Assembly: GCF_014699035.1 (NCBI RefSeq) | Contig: NZ_JACXAA010000004.1 | Coordinates: forward strand, 372,001 to 436,000 | Direction of reading: 5' to 3' | Origin: Spirosoma validum | Lineage (GTDB): Bacteria > Bacteroidota > Bacteroidia > Cytophagales > Spirosomataceae | Length of the DNA: 64,000 nucleotides | Part shown: in pieces, positions 25,763-35,258 of the stretch | Position numbering within the stretch: position 1 is the stretch's first letter | Layout of the letters: each line of letters begins with the position of its first letter | Notes under the pieces: model-generated | Databases searched by the model: none | Told to the model about the DNA's origin: nothing | Seen by the model: only the letters and a program-made list of their open reading frames with translations | Program-made: the position numbers and the translations under genes

Positions 25763-28700
25763 ATGATCAAACATGTGCTTTCGGGGGCTTTCATCCTGAG
25801 CAGCTGGATAAGCGTCCACGCGCAGGAACGAGCCATGACCAATGCAGCCCTGGATAAAAACCAGACTGCACTGGCGAGCATAAAAGCGGCTAAAACCATG
25901 GCGAATGGGCCATCGGATGCCAAAGCGTTGATAAAAGGAACGATATCTGACGAAAAAGGAAGTCCGCTCCCGGGCGCGACGGTATCAGTGAAAGGCACTA
26001 CGCTCGGAACGACTACAAACGTTAACGGAGAGTTTTCAATTAATCTGCCTGCCGGATCAAAAACGCTGGTTATTTCCTTTATCGGGATGAAAACGCAGGA
26101 AGTCGAGGTTGGCTCGAAAACTACGTTGAACATTACGCTCCAAACGGGCGATCAATCGCTCGACGAAGTTGTTGTTCGGATTGGGTACGGTACCGCGAAG
26201 CGTTCGGATGTTACGTCATCGATCACCACGGTGAAAGCGGCTGATCTGAAAGACATTCCGGCGGCTGGTATCGATCAGCTTTTACAGGGTAAAGCGGCTG
26301 GGGTAACGGTTACCAGCAATGGCGGCCAGCCGGGCGGTGGCGTATCGATCCAGGTACGTGGTGTTACGTCGATCAACAGCAACGACCCGCTATTCGTGAT
26401 TGATGGGGTACCGTTTGTGCGGGGCAACACGTCGTCCAGCACAGGGTATGCAGGTCTGGGCGGTGGCGACGGACAAACCGGAAATAGCGTCATGGCCATG
26501 CTGAACCCCAACGACATTGAGAGCATCGACGTACTGAAAGATGCGTCGGCACAGGCTATTTACGGGTCACAGGCGGCCAACGGGGTCATTCTGGTGACGA
26601 CGAAAAAAGGCAAGCAGGGCGAAGGCAAGATCAACTACGAAATGTACACCGGCGTTTCGGAAGTGGCCAAGCGGCTGAACCTGATGGATCTGCGGGACTT
26701 CGCCCGGTATCAGAACGAAGTACTACCGATCATTGGTAATCCGGTGTCGGATGAGTTTAGAAACCCGGATTTACTGGGTACGGGTACCGACTGGCAGGAA
26801 GCGATGTTCCAGCATGGAAAAATCAACAACCACCAACTGAGCTTTTCGGGCGGGAAAGACAAAACTACGTACTACCTCTCGCTGAATTATTTCGATAATA
26901 AAGGGATTCTGCTCGGATCAGATTTCAAGCGGTATTCGAGTCGGTTCAGCATCGACAGCCAGTTGAAAAGCTGGGTGAAAGTCGGTATCAGCGCCAACGT
27001 ATCGCGTAGTATTCAGAACGTATCGCTGGCCGATGCGGCCGAAGGAACGATCTGGTGGGGTGCGTCGACCAGTCCGCTGACACCCGTGAAAAATCTGGAT
27101 GGCACCTGGGGTGGCGGTCAGACGGTTGGAGGTGTTCAATACAACGGCTCGAATCTCGTCGGCAATAGTGAGTTCCGGGGCAATACCAAAACCTCGAACA
27201 ATGTCTTCGGAAGTTTATATGCCGAAGTGCAATTATTGAAAGACCTCTCGCTACGGAACGAACTGTCGTATTCGCTGGGTCAGGATAATAACATTGCGTT
27301 TCAGAAAGCGGGTAACGTAGGCAGTACGGCGTTCCGCAGCAAACTGATCGACTCTCGTTCTGATAGCTATTACTGGTCGCTGACGAACTACCTGACGTAC
27401 AACAAGAACCTACAGAAACACGGCTTCCAGGCCACAGTAGGTCACCAGGTTCAGAACTCGTACTACCAGTCGATTTCGGGTACGAAAGTGGATTTGCAAG
27501 CCAATATTTTTGACCTCAGCACCGGTAGCGCCGACCAGACAACCTGGGGGCTGAGCGGGGGCAAAGGCCAATGGGCGATGGAGTCATATTTCGCCCGCGC
27601 CAACTATACGTACGATGATCGGTACTCGCTGTCGGCCAGTTTCCGGGCGGATGGTTCCTCGAACTTCGGGCCAAACAACCGGTGGGGGTATTTCCCCGGT
27701 GTATCGGCGGGCTGGACGATTTCGAACGAGAAGTTCATGAAAGGAGCGGTGTCGAACGTATTGAGCTACGCTAAACTACGGGTCGGCTACGGGCTGGTGG
27801 GTAACCAGAACTTCCCTGGTGGCGCGCCTAACCCGGCTTACGTCGGAGCGGTACAATTCTTCTCCGGTCCGGTTGGTTTTGGTTCCTCGAACATGATCAA
27901 CGGGATTCCAAACCCGAATCTGAAATGGGAGTCGGTCAGAACGACTAACGCCGGGGTTGACCTGGGCTTCTTTGGAGGACGTATCGACGCGACGATTGAT
28001 GTCTACAAAAAGGTAACGTCCGACATGATCATCTTCCTGACCGGCCCGAACCTGATTGGCGTGGGCGATCAGTGGGACGATCTGAAAGCACCTCTCGGTA
28101 ACGCTGGCCAGATGACCAACACAGGTGTTGATATTGGCCTGACAACCACCAACATCCAGAAAGGCAATTTTAGCTGGAAGACCAACGTCGTGTTCACGCA
28201 ATATACCAACAGCTACGACAAAGCAGCGAGTGCGGCTTCAGCGCTGGATGGCAAGGTATATTACAACAACTATTTGATTACGCATACGACGCCTGGCAAT
28301 CCGGTGGGTTCGTTCTGGGGGTTGAAAACAGATGGACTGTTCCGCACGCCGGCTGAGCTGGACGCCAGTCTCCCGCAGTTTGGCTACAAGGTAAATTCGA
28401 CCGAAACCTGGCTGGGCGACATTCGCTTCAAAGACATCAACGGCGACAAGAAAATCGACGCGCAGGACTACACGTTCATTGGCAGTCCATTACCGAAGTT
28501 CACTTGGGGCTTCACCAATACGTTGAATTACGGCGATCTGGACTTCTCGATCTTCCTGCAGGGCAGTCAGGGTGCCAAGGCGTTTAACTTCCTGCGCTGG
28601 CAGCTGGAAGGCCTGAACAATGCCTATACTAACCAATTGAAAACAGTGAATGATCGGTACACGGAAGCCAACCCGAACGGTGCGTTGCCCCGGTTCACAA

Positions 28701-28993
28701 ATACGAACAAGAATAACACAGCCATGTCGGATCGCTACGTAGAAGATGCGTCCTACGCCCGGATTCAGAACATTACATTAGGCTACCGGCTTCCAAAGAC
28801 GCTGCTTAACAAAGTGAAGATTCAAAACCTGCGGGTTTATGGCTCGATTCAGAACCTGAAAACCTTCACAAATTATTCCGGCTACGACCCCGAAATCGGC
28901 GCGTTCAACAACAGCATCAAGCTGATGAACGTCGACACGGGCCACTATCCGAATCCACGTACGTTCACGGTAGGCGCCAATCTGCAATTCTAA
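25763..28993 (+). CDS. SusC/RagA TonB-dependent transporter (mannan locus)
   Basis: A 1076-residue outer-membrane transporter without an STN domain, consistent with control by the adjacent two-component pair rather than a sigma factor. The signal peptide is HVLSGAFILSSWISVHAQ. A carboxypeptidase-regulatory-like domain follows (IKGTISDEKGSPLPGATVSV, about 53-130), then the TonB-box-adjacent motif EVVVRIGYGTAKRSDVTSSI. This motif has one residue more than the usual EVVVVGYG. The plug (LLQGKAAGVTVTSNGGQPGG, VIDGVPFVRG, DASAQAIYGSQAANGVILVT) and a barrel ending TVGANLQF come after. The frame also reads from a TTG at 25757, but ATG 25763 is preferred. Confidence 0.94.
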   Translation: MIKHVLSGAFILSSWISVHAQERAMTNAALDKNQTALASIKAAKTMANGPSDAKALIKGTISDEKGSPLPGATVSVKGTTLGTTTNVNGEFSINLPAGSKTLVISFIGMKTQEVEVGSKTTLNITLQTGDQSLDEVVVRIGYGTAKRSDVTSSITTVKAADLKDIPAAGIDQLLQGKAAGVTVTSNGGQPGGGVSIQVRGVTSINSNDPLFVIDGVPFVRGNTSSSTGYAGLGGGDGQTGNSVMAMLNPNDIESIDVLKDASAQAIYGSQAANGVILVTTKKGKQGEGKINYEMYTGVSEVAKRLNLMDLRDFARYQNEVLPIIGNPVSDEFRNPDLLGTGTDWQEAMFQHGKINNHQLSFSGGKDKTTYYLSLNYFDNKGILLGSDFKRYSSRFSIDSQLKSWVKVGISANVSRSIQNVSLADAAEGTIWWGASTSPLTPVKNLDGTWGGGQTVGGVQYNGSNLVGNSEFRGNTKTSNNVFGSLYAEVQLLKDLSLRNELSYSLGQDNNIAFQKAGNVGSTAFRSKLIDSRSDSYYWSLTNYLTYNKNLQKHGFQATVGHQVQNSYYQSISGTKVDLQANIFDLSTGSADQTTWGLSGGKGQWAMESYFARANYTYDDRYSLSASFRADGSSNFGPNNRWGYFPGVSAGWTISNEKFMKGAVSNVLSYAKLRVGYGLVGNQNFPGGAPNPAYVGAVQFFSGPVGFGSSNMINGIPNPNLKWESVRTTNAGVDLGFFGGRIDATIDVYKKVTSDMIIFLTGPNLIGVGDQWDDLKAPLGNAGQMTNTGVDIGLTTTNIQKGNFSWKTNVVFTQYTNSYDKAASAASALDGKVYYNNYLITHTTPGNPVGSFWGLKTDGLFRTPAELDASLPQFGYKVNSTETWLGDIRFKDINGDKKIDAQDYTFIGSPLPKFTWGFTNTLNYGDLDFSIFLQGSQGAKAFNFLRWQLEGLNNAYTNQLKTVNDRYTEANPNGALPRFTNTNKNNTAMSDRYVEDASYARIQNITLGYRLPKTLLNKVKIQNLRVYGSIQNLKTFTNYSGYDPEIGAFNNSIKLMNVDTGHYPNPRTFTVGANLQF

Positions 28994-29088
28994 TGTCAAG
29001 ATACAAGACAAGAGACGTAAGACACAAGACGTAAGAATCACCAGATCTTTCATCTAACGTCTATTCTCTTTCTTCAAATTAAATCAAC

Positions 29089-30657
29089 ATGAAACTTAAG
29101 CCACTATATGCCCTCATGCTTCCGGCGGTGCTGTTGTCTTCCTGCACGAAAGACTTCATTGACCGGCCTTCGCTGTCGGGCACCACAACCGGAAACTATT
29201 ACAACAACGCGGAGGAAGTCCGGGCCGCGACCAGTACGCTCTACAGTGGGTTGCCCTGGCGCAACTACGAAAGCCGGGCGCAGGATGCCATCGGCGACGT
29301 AATGGGCGGCAACATGTTTACCTATACCGACGTCGAATACCTGAACTTCACGGTTTCGTCGGCGTCTGACCGGATCGGGGCAGCCTGGGGAGCGTTTTAC
29401 AAGATCATTGGCTATTCCAACGTCATGATCAAAACGTTCGAAGAAAAGAAAGCGGCCGGTGGCGGTGCGGCTTATCTGGACCCGGCCATTGCCGAATGCC
29501 ATTTCATTCGTGGTATGATTTACTTCTACATCGCCCGTACGTGGGGAGCTGCGCCGATCATAACTGATCCGGGCGCAACAGCCCTCTCGGGTAATTTCAA
29601 CATCCCGCGTTATCTGCAAAAAGACGTATTACGGTTTGCCCTCGAAGAACTGAAAATGGCCGAAGCGGGATTGCCCGAATCGGACGTAGCGGGTCGGGTG
29701 ACAAAGGCCGCAGCCAAGGGCCTGATGGCCAAAATGTATCTGTACAGCAAAGATTACGCGAACGCCAAAGCAAAGGCCGACGAAGTGATCAGTTCGGGTA
29801 AATATAGCCTGGTTACCGATTACACGGGTATGTTCACCAAAATGAGCATGAACAACAATGCCGAGGCCATCTTTTCAATTCAGCACCAGTTTGCTGCAGA
29901 CCCCTGGGGAACGGGCAACATCAAAAACCCGGATCGCGGGGCTGGAGCGCTACGTACCTCGGAAGCAGATGCGTGGGAAATGTACGTACCCACGCTGGAC
30001 ATGCTGAAAGAATACGAATTCGGTGATCTGCGTCGGAGATGGTCGGTGATGGAACAGGGCTGGACCAACCCAAGCTGGAAACCCCAGCGTGCGAACATGC
30101 CTAAATACAACGCGTTTATGGCCAACGGATTCAAATACGATACGTTGCAGCCGACGGCCGATGGCGGTAGCATGAGTCCTACCCGCGCCAACATCGTCAA
30201 ATACTTCGCCGGTCCGGGGAAGGGATTTGGTGGAGAACCCGTGCTGGGTCAGAATTCGGGCAACAACGTCGTGTTGTTACGTTACGCCGACATTCTGTTA
30301 ATCTACGCCGAAGCTACGTTGGCGGGGGCTGCCTCGACGACGGATGCCAAAGCACTTGAGGCTCTGAATAAGGTTAGAGTCCGGGCCGGTCTGTCGCCGA
30401 AGACGTCGTTTACCAACGATGATATTCTGCACGAACGTCGGGTAGAATTCGCGTTCGAAGGCGACTACTGGTACGATGTTCAGCGGCAGGGTTTCGCCAA
30501 AGCGAAGACGATTATCGAGAAACAAAACCGGGGAACAGTAACAGGCGCTACGTACCTCACTAATTTCACGGAAGACAAGATGTTTCTGCCGATTCCGGCG
30601 GGTGAGATCGTACAAGATCCTGAGTTAGGCAAAGAGCCCGTTCCGTACTATAACTAA
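29089..30657 (+). CDS. SusD/RagB outer-membrane glycan-binding lipoprotein (mannan locus)
   Basis: A 522-residue lipoprotein (LMLPAVLLSSCTKDF, lipidated Cys near residue 19). SusD hallmarks are: NYYNNAEEVRAATSTLYSGL, ECHFIRGMIYFYIARTWGAA, AAKGLMAKMYLYS, RYADILLIYAEATLAG, HERRVEFAFEGDYWYDVQRQ and KMFLPIPAGEIVQDP. It is preceded by 95 nt of non-coding DNA after SusC. It should cap the SusC at 25763 and bind mannan-type oligosaccharides, judging from the GH26 two genes downstream. Confidence 0.94.
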   Translation: MKLKPLYALMLPAVLLSSCTKDFIDRPSLSGTTTGNYYNNAEEVRAATSTLYSGLPWRNYESRAQDAIGDVMGGNMFTYTDVEYLNFTVSSASDRIGAAWGAFYKIIGYSNVMIKTFEEKKAAGGGAAYLDPAIAECHFIRGMIYFYIARTWGAAPIITDPGATALSGNFNIPRYLQKDVLRFALEELKMAEAGLPESDVAGRVTKAAAKGLMAKMYLYSKDYANAKAKADEVISSGKYSLVTDYTGMFTKMSMNNNAEAIFSIQHQFAADPWGTGNIKNPDRGAGALRTSEADAWEMYVPTLDMLKEYEFGDLRRRWSVMEQGWTNPSWKPQRANMPKYNAFMANGFKYDTLQPTADGGSMSPTRANIVKYFAGPGKGFGGEPVLGQNSGNNVVLLRYADILLIYAEATLAGAASTTDAKALEALNKVRVRAGLSPKTSFTNDDILHERRVEFAFEGDYWYDVQRQGFAKAKTIIEKQNRGTVTGATYLTNFTEDKMFLPIPAGEIVQDPELGKEPVPYYN

Positions 30658-30675
30658 TTTCCACTGAGTAAGCCA

Positions 30676-31770
30676 ATGAAATTCAACAAAATAAACCGAA
30701 TAGCAGGCTTGGCCTTCCTGACCGTAGTTACCGGTTTCTGGATGAGCGCCTGCACAAAAGATACCGACGGGAGCCCGCAGATCGCACCGGGTAATCCCGT
30801 AGCGACGAAGATTATGCCGGACTCGGCCGCTGGGGGTGGACTGGTTACGTTGACCGGTACGGGCCTGGGCGACATTCGCAGCATTGTGTTCGAGAAACAG
30901 AACGTACCGGCTGGATTTCAGCCCACTCTCAACACCGATAACGTACTGATTTTTCGGGTACCTACCGACGTGCTGGGTGGGAAACAGAACATCACGTTCA
31001 CTAACAGTGCGGGTAATACGCTGACAGTTCCGTTTAAAGCGCTGGCGTACCCAACGGTGACGTCGGTCTCGAACTACAACTTCACGAAAGGGACGGTCAT
31101 TACGCTCACGGGCAATAACTTCGACGACGTAACGGCGGTGGCCATTGCCGATTCAGTGAAGGGAATTTCGGATGCCGCCATTGTTGTCTCGAAAGCGAAA
31201 ACGCAACTGGTCGTTCAAATGCCGACCACTACGTTAACGCGTGGTACGCTCAGTATCACGAACAGTACGGGTCGGATGCGGACCAAGCAGGAATTTGTAA
31301 ACGTCGACAAAGCGTATCAAATCTTCACCGATGCCTACGGGGCTGGTTTTGCCGATGGCTCCTGGGGTGATGCTGCCGCCATATCGACGAAAGAGTTTGC
31401 AAGCGGAAAAGCTTCAATCGGTAAAAATTTCCAGAAAGGAAACTGGCATTTGATTGCGTTTGCCAACTGGTCGTCGTCGGCCATTCCGTACTCGACGGAT
31501 TATACGTACGTAACGGGCTGGATCAAAGGCGCTTCGGCTGATTATTCGCTCTATCTGACTACCGATGCTGGAAAAGCAGGCTTTGGCGACTTTGTAGAAG
31601 CGAACAAAGTCGATGTGAAAGCGGGTGTCTGGAACTACTTCAAGATCAAGCTGTCTGATATGGATTTCTGGGTAGCGGGCAAAACGCTGAAGCAGGTTGG
31701 TTTCCGCATCAAAGGGCCTGATAAACAAGATGAAACATTCTATTTTGATGACCTGATGCTGGTGAAATAA
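30676..31770 (+). CDS. Surface glycan-binding lipoprotein with IPT/TIG domains
   Basis: A 364-residue lipoprotein (VTGFWMSACTKDTDG, lipobox Cys near 26). Two IPT/TIG immunoglobulin-like domains follow (PDSAAGGGLVTLTGTGLGDI, about 45-125; SNYNFTKGTVITLTGNNFDD, about 130-210). The C-terminal part looks like a beta-sandwich carbohydrate-binding domain (ADGSWGDAAAISTKEFASGK, IKGASADYSLYLTTDAGKAG, ending ETFYFDDLMLVK). This order is that of SusE-like surface glycan-binding proteins with a C-terminal ligand domain. It is 18 nt after SusD and 227 nt before GH26, and is probably the third surface component of the locus. Confidence 0.85.
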   Translation: MKFNKINRIAGLAFLTVVTGFWMSACTKDTDGSPQIAPGNPVATKIMPDSAAGGGLVTLTGTGLGDIRSIVFEKQNVPAGFQPTLNTDNVLIFRVPTDVLGGKQNITFTNSAGNTLTVPFKALAYPTVTSVSNYNFTKGTVITLTGNNFDDVTAVAIADSVKGISDAAIVVSKAKTQLVVQMPTTTLTRGTLSITNSTGRMRTKQEFVNVDKAYQIFTDAYGAGFADGSWGDAAAISTKEFASGKASIGKNFQKGNWHLIAFANWSSSAIPYSTDYTYVTGWIKGASADYSLYLTTDAGKAGFGDFVEANKVDVKAGVWNYFKIKLSDMDFWVAGKTLKQVGFRIKGPDKQDETFYFDDLMLVK

Positions 31771-31817
31771 CCAGAAGGTTGTAGCCAGTTGTCTGGAACC
31801 AACCTAGAATACGTAGC

Positions 31818-31960
31818 AGTCGCGTAGCGACGGAATGTTTGTAGATGAAGCTAGGGTCAGATTCTGACAACGTAGCGCTCCAACAATTGTCCAGTCGCTA
31901 CGCGACTAACTCCACTGAACGGACAATCTGTTTTCTATAAACCTCCCGTTACTACGCGAC
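31818..31960. repeat. Inverted and direct repeats AGTCGCGTAGCGAC between the glycan-binding and GH26 genes
   Basis: AGTCGCGTAGCGAC at 31818-31831 is exactly complementary to GTCGCTACGCGACT at 31894-31907. A third, partial copy (ACTACGCGACTTTT) starts at 31951. Between them AACGTAGCGCTCC also occurs. The arms are 62 nt apart, too far for an obvious terminator, so this looks like a dispersed repeat. It may also end transcription of the SusCD unit. Confidence 0.6.
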
Positions 31961-31997
31961 TTTTATTTGCCCGAAATGACGTAACTCGTTTACCTAT

Positions 31998-33116
31998 ATG
32001 CCATTACGTTTACCAACTGACCTGAATCGTTTTTGTCAAAAACTCCCTGTTTTTCTACTGAGTATGTGCCTGATTGGTAGTCTTTCGAGTTGCAAAGCCG
32101 CTGAACCGCTGACCGTGGCGGATACCGTGCAGAAACCGACAAATCCGGCGTCCCCCCTCAAACCCTCAAGTCAGCTCAGGGATAGCCAGGCGACGGCTTC
32201 CACGAAAGGTCTATTCGCCTATTTGATTGAGCAGTACGGACGTAAAGTCATCTCAGGTCAGCAGGACGATGTGGAATACGTACTGGAAAAAACCGGTAAA
32301 GAACCCGCCATCGGCGCCTTCGATTTAATCGATTACTCACCTAGTCGGGTTCAGTTTGGTGGTAAACCACTACGTACCAGCGAGGCCTGTATTGATTGGG
32401 CGAAGAAGGGGGAGGGCCGGGGCATTATTAGTCTGTGCTGGCACTGGAACGCACCTACCGATCTGATTAACCAGGCCCCCGACAAACTGTGGTGGAGCGG
32501 CTTTTATACGAGAGCCACTACGTTCGATCTGGCAGCTGCCTTAGTCGACAAAAACGGCGAACGGTACAAACTTCTACTCCGTGACATCGACGCCATTGCG
32601 GGACAGCTTAAAAAGTTTCAGGATGCCGACGTACCGGTGCTCTGGCGACCATTGCACGAAGCGCCCGGCGGTTGGTTCTGGTGGGGTGCCAAAGGTGCCG
32701 GGCCCTTCAAAGAACTCTGGCAAATTCTATACGACCGCCTGACCAATTACCACCAGCTACACAATCTGATCTGGGTCTACACGGGCACCGACACCATCAA
32801 CCCGGACTGGTATCCCGGCGATCAATACGTCGACATCGTTGGTTTAGATATTTACACCGAGGCTACGGCTACTCTAGGCCTCAACTGGACGAATGCACAG
32901 ACTGCCTTTAACGGCAAAAAACTACTGACGCTCTCGGAAGTAGGCCACTTGCCCAAGCCGGATAACGTCCGTACGTTAAATACATGGTGGTCCTGGTTCG
33001 CCGTCTGGACTGGCTCCGACTGGATCAAAAAACAACCGCTCGAAGCGTTGAAAGCTGTGTATACAGACACCGACGTCATCACACGTGACGAATTGCCCGA
33101 TTGGAGAAAGCGATGA
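31998..33116 (+). CDS. Beta-mannanase, glycoside hydrolase family 26
   Basis: A 372-residue surface lipoprotein enzyme (MCLIGSLSSCKAAE, lipidated Cys32) predicted to cut beta-1,4-mannan or galactomannan internally. The GH26 (beta/alpha)8 fold covers about 65-370. The acid/base is Glu221 in WRPLHEAPGGWFWWG and the nucleophile Glu314 in LTLSEVGHLPK. Family residues around substrate are visible in SLCWHWNAP (145-152) and DIVGLDIYTEA. The length is typical for a single-domain GH26. It is the only glycoside hydrolase of the locus and gives the substrate prediction for the preceding SusCD. The 294 bases after it are AT-rich and hold no gene or clear hairpin. Confidence 0.93.
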   Translation: MPLRLPTDLNRFCQKLPVFLLSMCLIGSLSSCKAAEPLTVADTVQKPTNPASPLKPSSQLRDSQATASTKGLFAYLIEQYGRKVISGQQDDVEYVLEKTGKEPAIGAFDLIDYSPSRVQFGGKPLRTSEACIDWAKKGEGRGIISLCWHWNAPTDLINQAPDKLWWSGFYTRATTFDLAAALVDKNGERYKLLLRDIDAIAGQLKKFQDADVPVLWRPLHEAPGGWFWWGAKGAGPFKELWQILYDRLTNYHQLHNLIWVYTGTDTINPDWYPGDQYVDIVGLDIYTEATATLGLNWTNAQTAFNGKKLLTLSEVGHLPKPDNVRTLNTWWSWFAVWTGSDWIKKQPLEALKAVYTDTDVITRDELPDWRKR

Positions 33117-33410
33117 ATAAGTAGGGAGTCGATAGTCTACAAAGAGACGCAGACAGATTATAGGTAATATCGGCTATTTCTATCCAGACAAAAATAAGTT
33201 TATATTCGCTGTTACCTTGACTGTCATAGCTGGCATGATACAGCTATATGGATATTAACTCTCGCCAGACAGGTTTGAGTTTATATGGCAGACAGGTCAA
33301 TTCAGTATAAAACTTATTTTCAGGCTTCAACGTCTGATTTGACGCTGCAACAGGTCATCCCTGACAGAGTATGCAACGAAATCTGACGCTTATGGCCAAT
33401 CCATACCGTG

Positions 33411-34700
33411 ATGAAATTAGTTTCGCGAGCCACGTCTGGGCTACTGCTTCTCCTCTGCTTAGTATTCGTTCGGTGTAGTGTAACGCCCAATACACCCCAA
33501 CTGCCCAAGAGCTCAACAAAGACGTTCACTGATCCTATTGTTGACGGGTTAAGTGGTGCATCCTCAATGTATGATGCCAGCACGTTCACCTATACTGTGA
33601 CAGTACCCTTTGGTACCGACGTAACAGCTCTTAAGCTCAGCTTTATTTTCCCAACCAAAGCAACGGCTAAACCAACTTCCGGTAGTGTGCAGAATTTTAC
33701 TAATCCGATCCTTTACACAATTACCGCTGAGGACGGCAGTGCGCAGACGTATACGGTAAAGATGGTGGTGGCAGGACCACCTAAATCGTCTGAAAAGCAA
33801 ATCACAGATTTCAGGTTTGCCACTCTCAGCCCGGTTGTTTCGGCAACGGTCGACCAGACGACGCGTAAAATTGCGGCTATAGTACCGGGAAGCACAAGTT
33901 TGACAACCTTAGTCCCAACCATCGCATTTTCCGCTAAAGCAACTGTTTCGCCCACTTCGGGACAGGTCCAGAACTTTACCAATCCAGTAATTTACACCGT
34001 TACGGCTGAAGATGGCAGTACACAGACCTATGAAGTAGCCGTAAAGGCGGAGGTAAAAGTCGATCCACCCGTCAGTAATTCGGTGATCGCCTATTTTTCG
34101 TTTGATCAGAATGATTGCCGAAATGACAATGGGCCGGAGAGTGGTGGTACGCTGAAAGGGAACGCGAGCTTCGCAAACGGTGTGAAGGGCAGATGCCTGC
34201 TGCTAGACGGTTCCGGCGACTATGCGGAACTAGGTAGAGGTTACCGTCTTTCCAACTCGTTTGCGATTACGGGCTGGATCAATCCGGACGAAGTGAACCG
34301 GATGTATGCCTCCATTTTTGCTAAATATGAAACAGTTAATTACGGTCCGTATGATTTTTATTTGAATACCAATCATGCGGCCTTCTGGATTTCTGATGGT
34401 TTGGGACTTAATAGAGAGGTTCTTTCGAAGGGGACCGTCAAGGCCAATCAATGGACACACGTAGTGTGGGTAGCTGATAACAGAAAAATAAGGATATATA
34501 TCAATGGTGTTCTGGACAATGAAGAAGCGATCATCGCTATGACGTCAAATAATGACCTGGTGACTATCGGGCGGAATGCCTTTGTGCCGCTATTGGGGGC
34601 AGCTTCGGACTTTAAAGGTAAAATTGACGAGCTGAGAATTTTTAATCGCGCGCTGACTACGGCTGAAGTTCAACAACTCTATGCATCTGAGAAGCCCTGA
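33411..34700 (+). CDS. Lipoprotein with two DUF5018-like repeats and a LamG/concanavalin-like domain
   Basis: A 429-residue lipoprotein (LLLLLCLVFVRCSVTP, Cys near 22). Two similar beta-rich repeats follow (about 35-120 and 122-215), each ending in a near-identical pair of motifs: KPTSGSVQNFTNPILYTITA with EDGSAQTYTV, and SPTSGQVQNFTNPVIYTVTA with EDGSTQTYEV. Residues of about 225-428 form a LamG-like jelly roll (VIAYFSFDQNDCRNDNGPES, SNSFAITGWINPDEV, QWTHVVWVADNRKIRIYING, GKIDELRIFNRALTTAEVQQ). This fold often binds glycans. The frame begins at a GTG (33408) directly before ATG 33411; the ATG is preferred. It follows the GH26 gene and may belong to the same locus, but the 294-nt gap leaves this open. 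Confidence 0.82.
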   Translation: MKLVSRATSGLLLLLCLVFVRCSVTPNTPQLPKSSTKTFTDPIVDGLSGASSMYDASTFTYTVTVPFGTDVTALKLSFIFPTKATAKPTSGSVQNFTNPILYTITAEDGSAQTYTVKMVVAGPPKSSEKQITDFRFATLSPVVSATVDQTTRKIAAIVPGSTSLTTLVPTIAFSAKATVSPTSGQVQNFTNPVIYTVTAEDGSTQTYEVAVKAEVKVDPPVSNSVIAYFSFDQNDCRNDNGPESGGTLKGNASFANGVKGRCLLLDGSGDYAELGRGYRLSNSFAITGWINPDEVNRMYASIFAKYETVNYGPYDFYLNTNHAAFWISDGLGLNREVLSKGTVKANQWTHVVWVADNRKIRIYINGVLDNEEAIIAMTSNNDLVTIGRNAFVPLLGAASDFKGKIDELRIFNRALTTAEVQQLYASEKP

Positions 34701-34770
34701 CCGCAATAAATATACAGCAAAATAGTTTACCTGGTAAAAGACAAAGACGATTCTATCCTGGACAACTCGT

Positions 34771-35184
34771 ATGAAATCCGTATCAGCGAAAATGGGTGTC
34801 AAATCAGGTGCCCGGGCGATATTGATCAACGCGCCCGCCGACGCCATTGACGCCATCGATCTGCCAGATCTTGATCTTGACACTAGCTTGAGTGGTGATT
34901 TTGACTACATTCACCTTTTTGCAACGACTCAGGCTGAGCTTCATGAGAAATTTTCAATCCTGAAAGCGCATTTAAAGCCAACCGGTAATCTTTGGGTTTC
35001 CTGGCCGAAGGCAGGTCAGCAGGGAACGGATCTTGTCCTGACAAAAGTGATTGAAATAGGTTATGACTATGGGCTTGTCGAAAGTAAAACACTGAGCATA
35101 AACTCGACTTGGTCGGCCATAAAGTTTACACACCCTCAGAAGGGAAAAGTATATGCGAACAGTTACGGAAAACTTAAATTGTGA
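34771..35184 (+). CDS. DUF3052-like protein
   Basis: A 137-residue cytoplasmic protein resembling the DUF3052 family: SAKMGVKSGARAILINAPAD at the start, DFDYIHLFATTQAELHEKF in the middle, then LKPTGNLWVSWPKAGQQGTD and STWSAIKFTHP. These match the family pattern of a small methyltransferase-like alpha/beta fold that lacks a SAM-binding glycine loop. Function unknown. The start at ATG 34771 gives the usual family length. It is separated by 70 nt from the LamG lipoprotein and by 71 nt from the aminotransferase. Confidence 0.78.
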   Translation: MKSVSAKMGVKSGARAILINAPADAIDAIDLPDLDLDTSLSGDFDYIHLFATTQAELHEKFSILKAHLKPTGNLWVSWPKAGQQGTDLVLTKVIEIGYDYGLVESKTLSINSTWSAIKFTHPQKGKVYANSYGKLKL

Positions 35185-35243
35185 AGGAAACAATAGGATA
35201 AATCAAGTGAAAAGCCACAACGGATAAGTTGCTTTAGTTTCTG

Positions 35244-35258
35244 TACTTTTGCAGTATG
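35244..35258 (+). promoter_or_regulatory. -7 box directly before the aminotransferase start (possible leaderless mRNA)
   Basis: TACTTTTG at 35244-35251 is a perfect TAnnTTTG box ending 5 nt before ATG 35256. The 14-mer TTTTGCAGTATGGA occurs here and again at the dCMP deaminase start (55655-55668). Either the mRNA starts at or next to the ATG, or translation begins at the later ATG 35310. No good TTTG element is seen at the -33 position. Confidence 0.5.
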
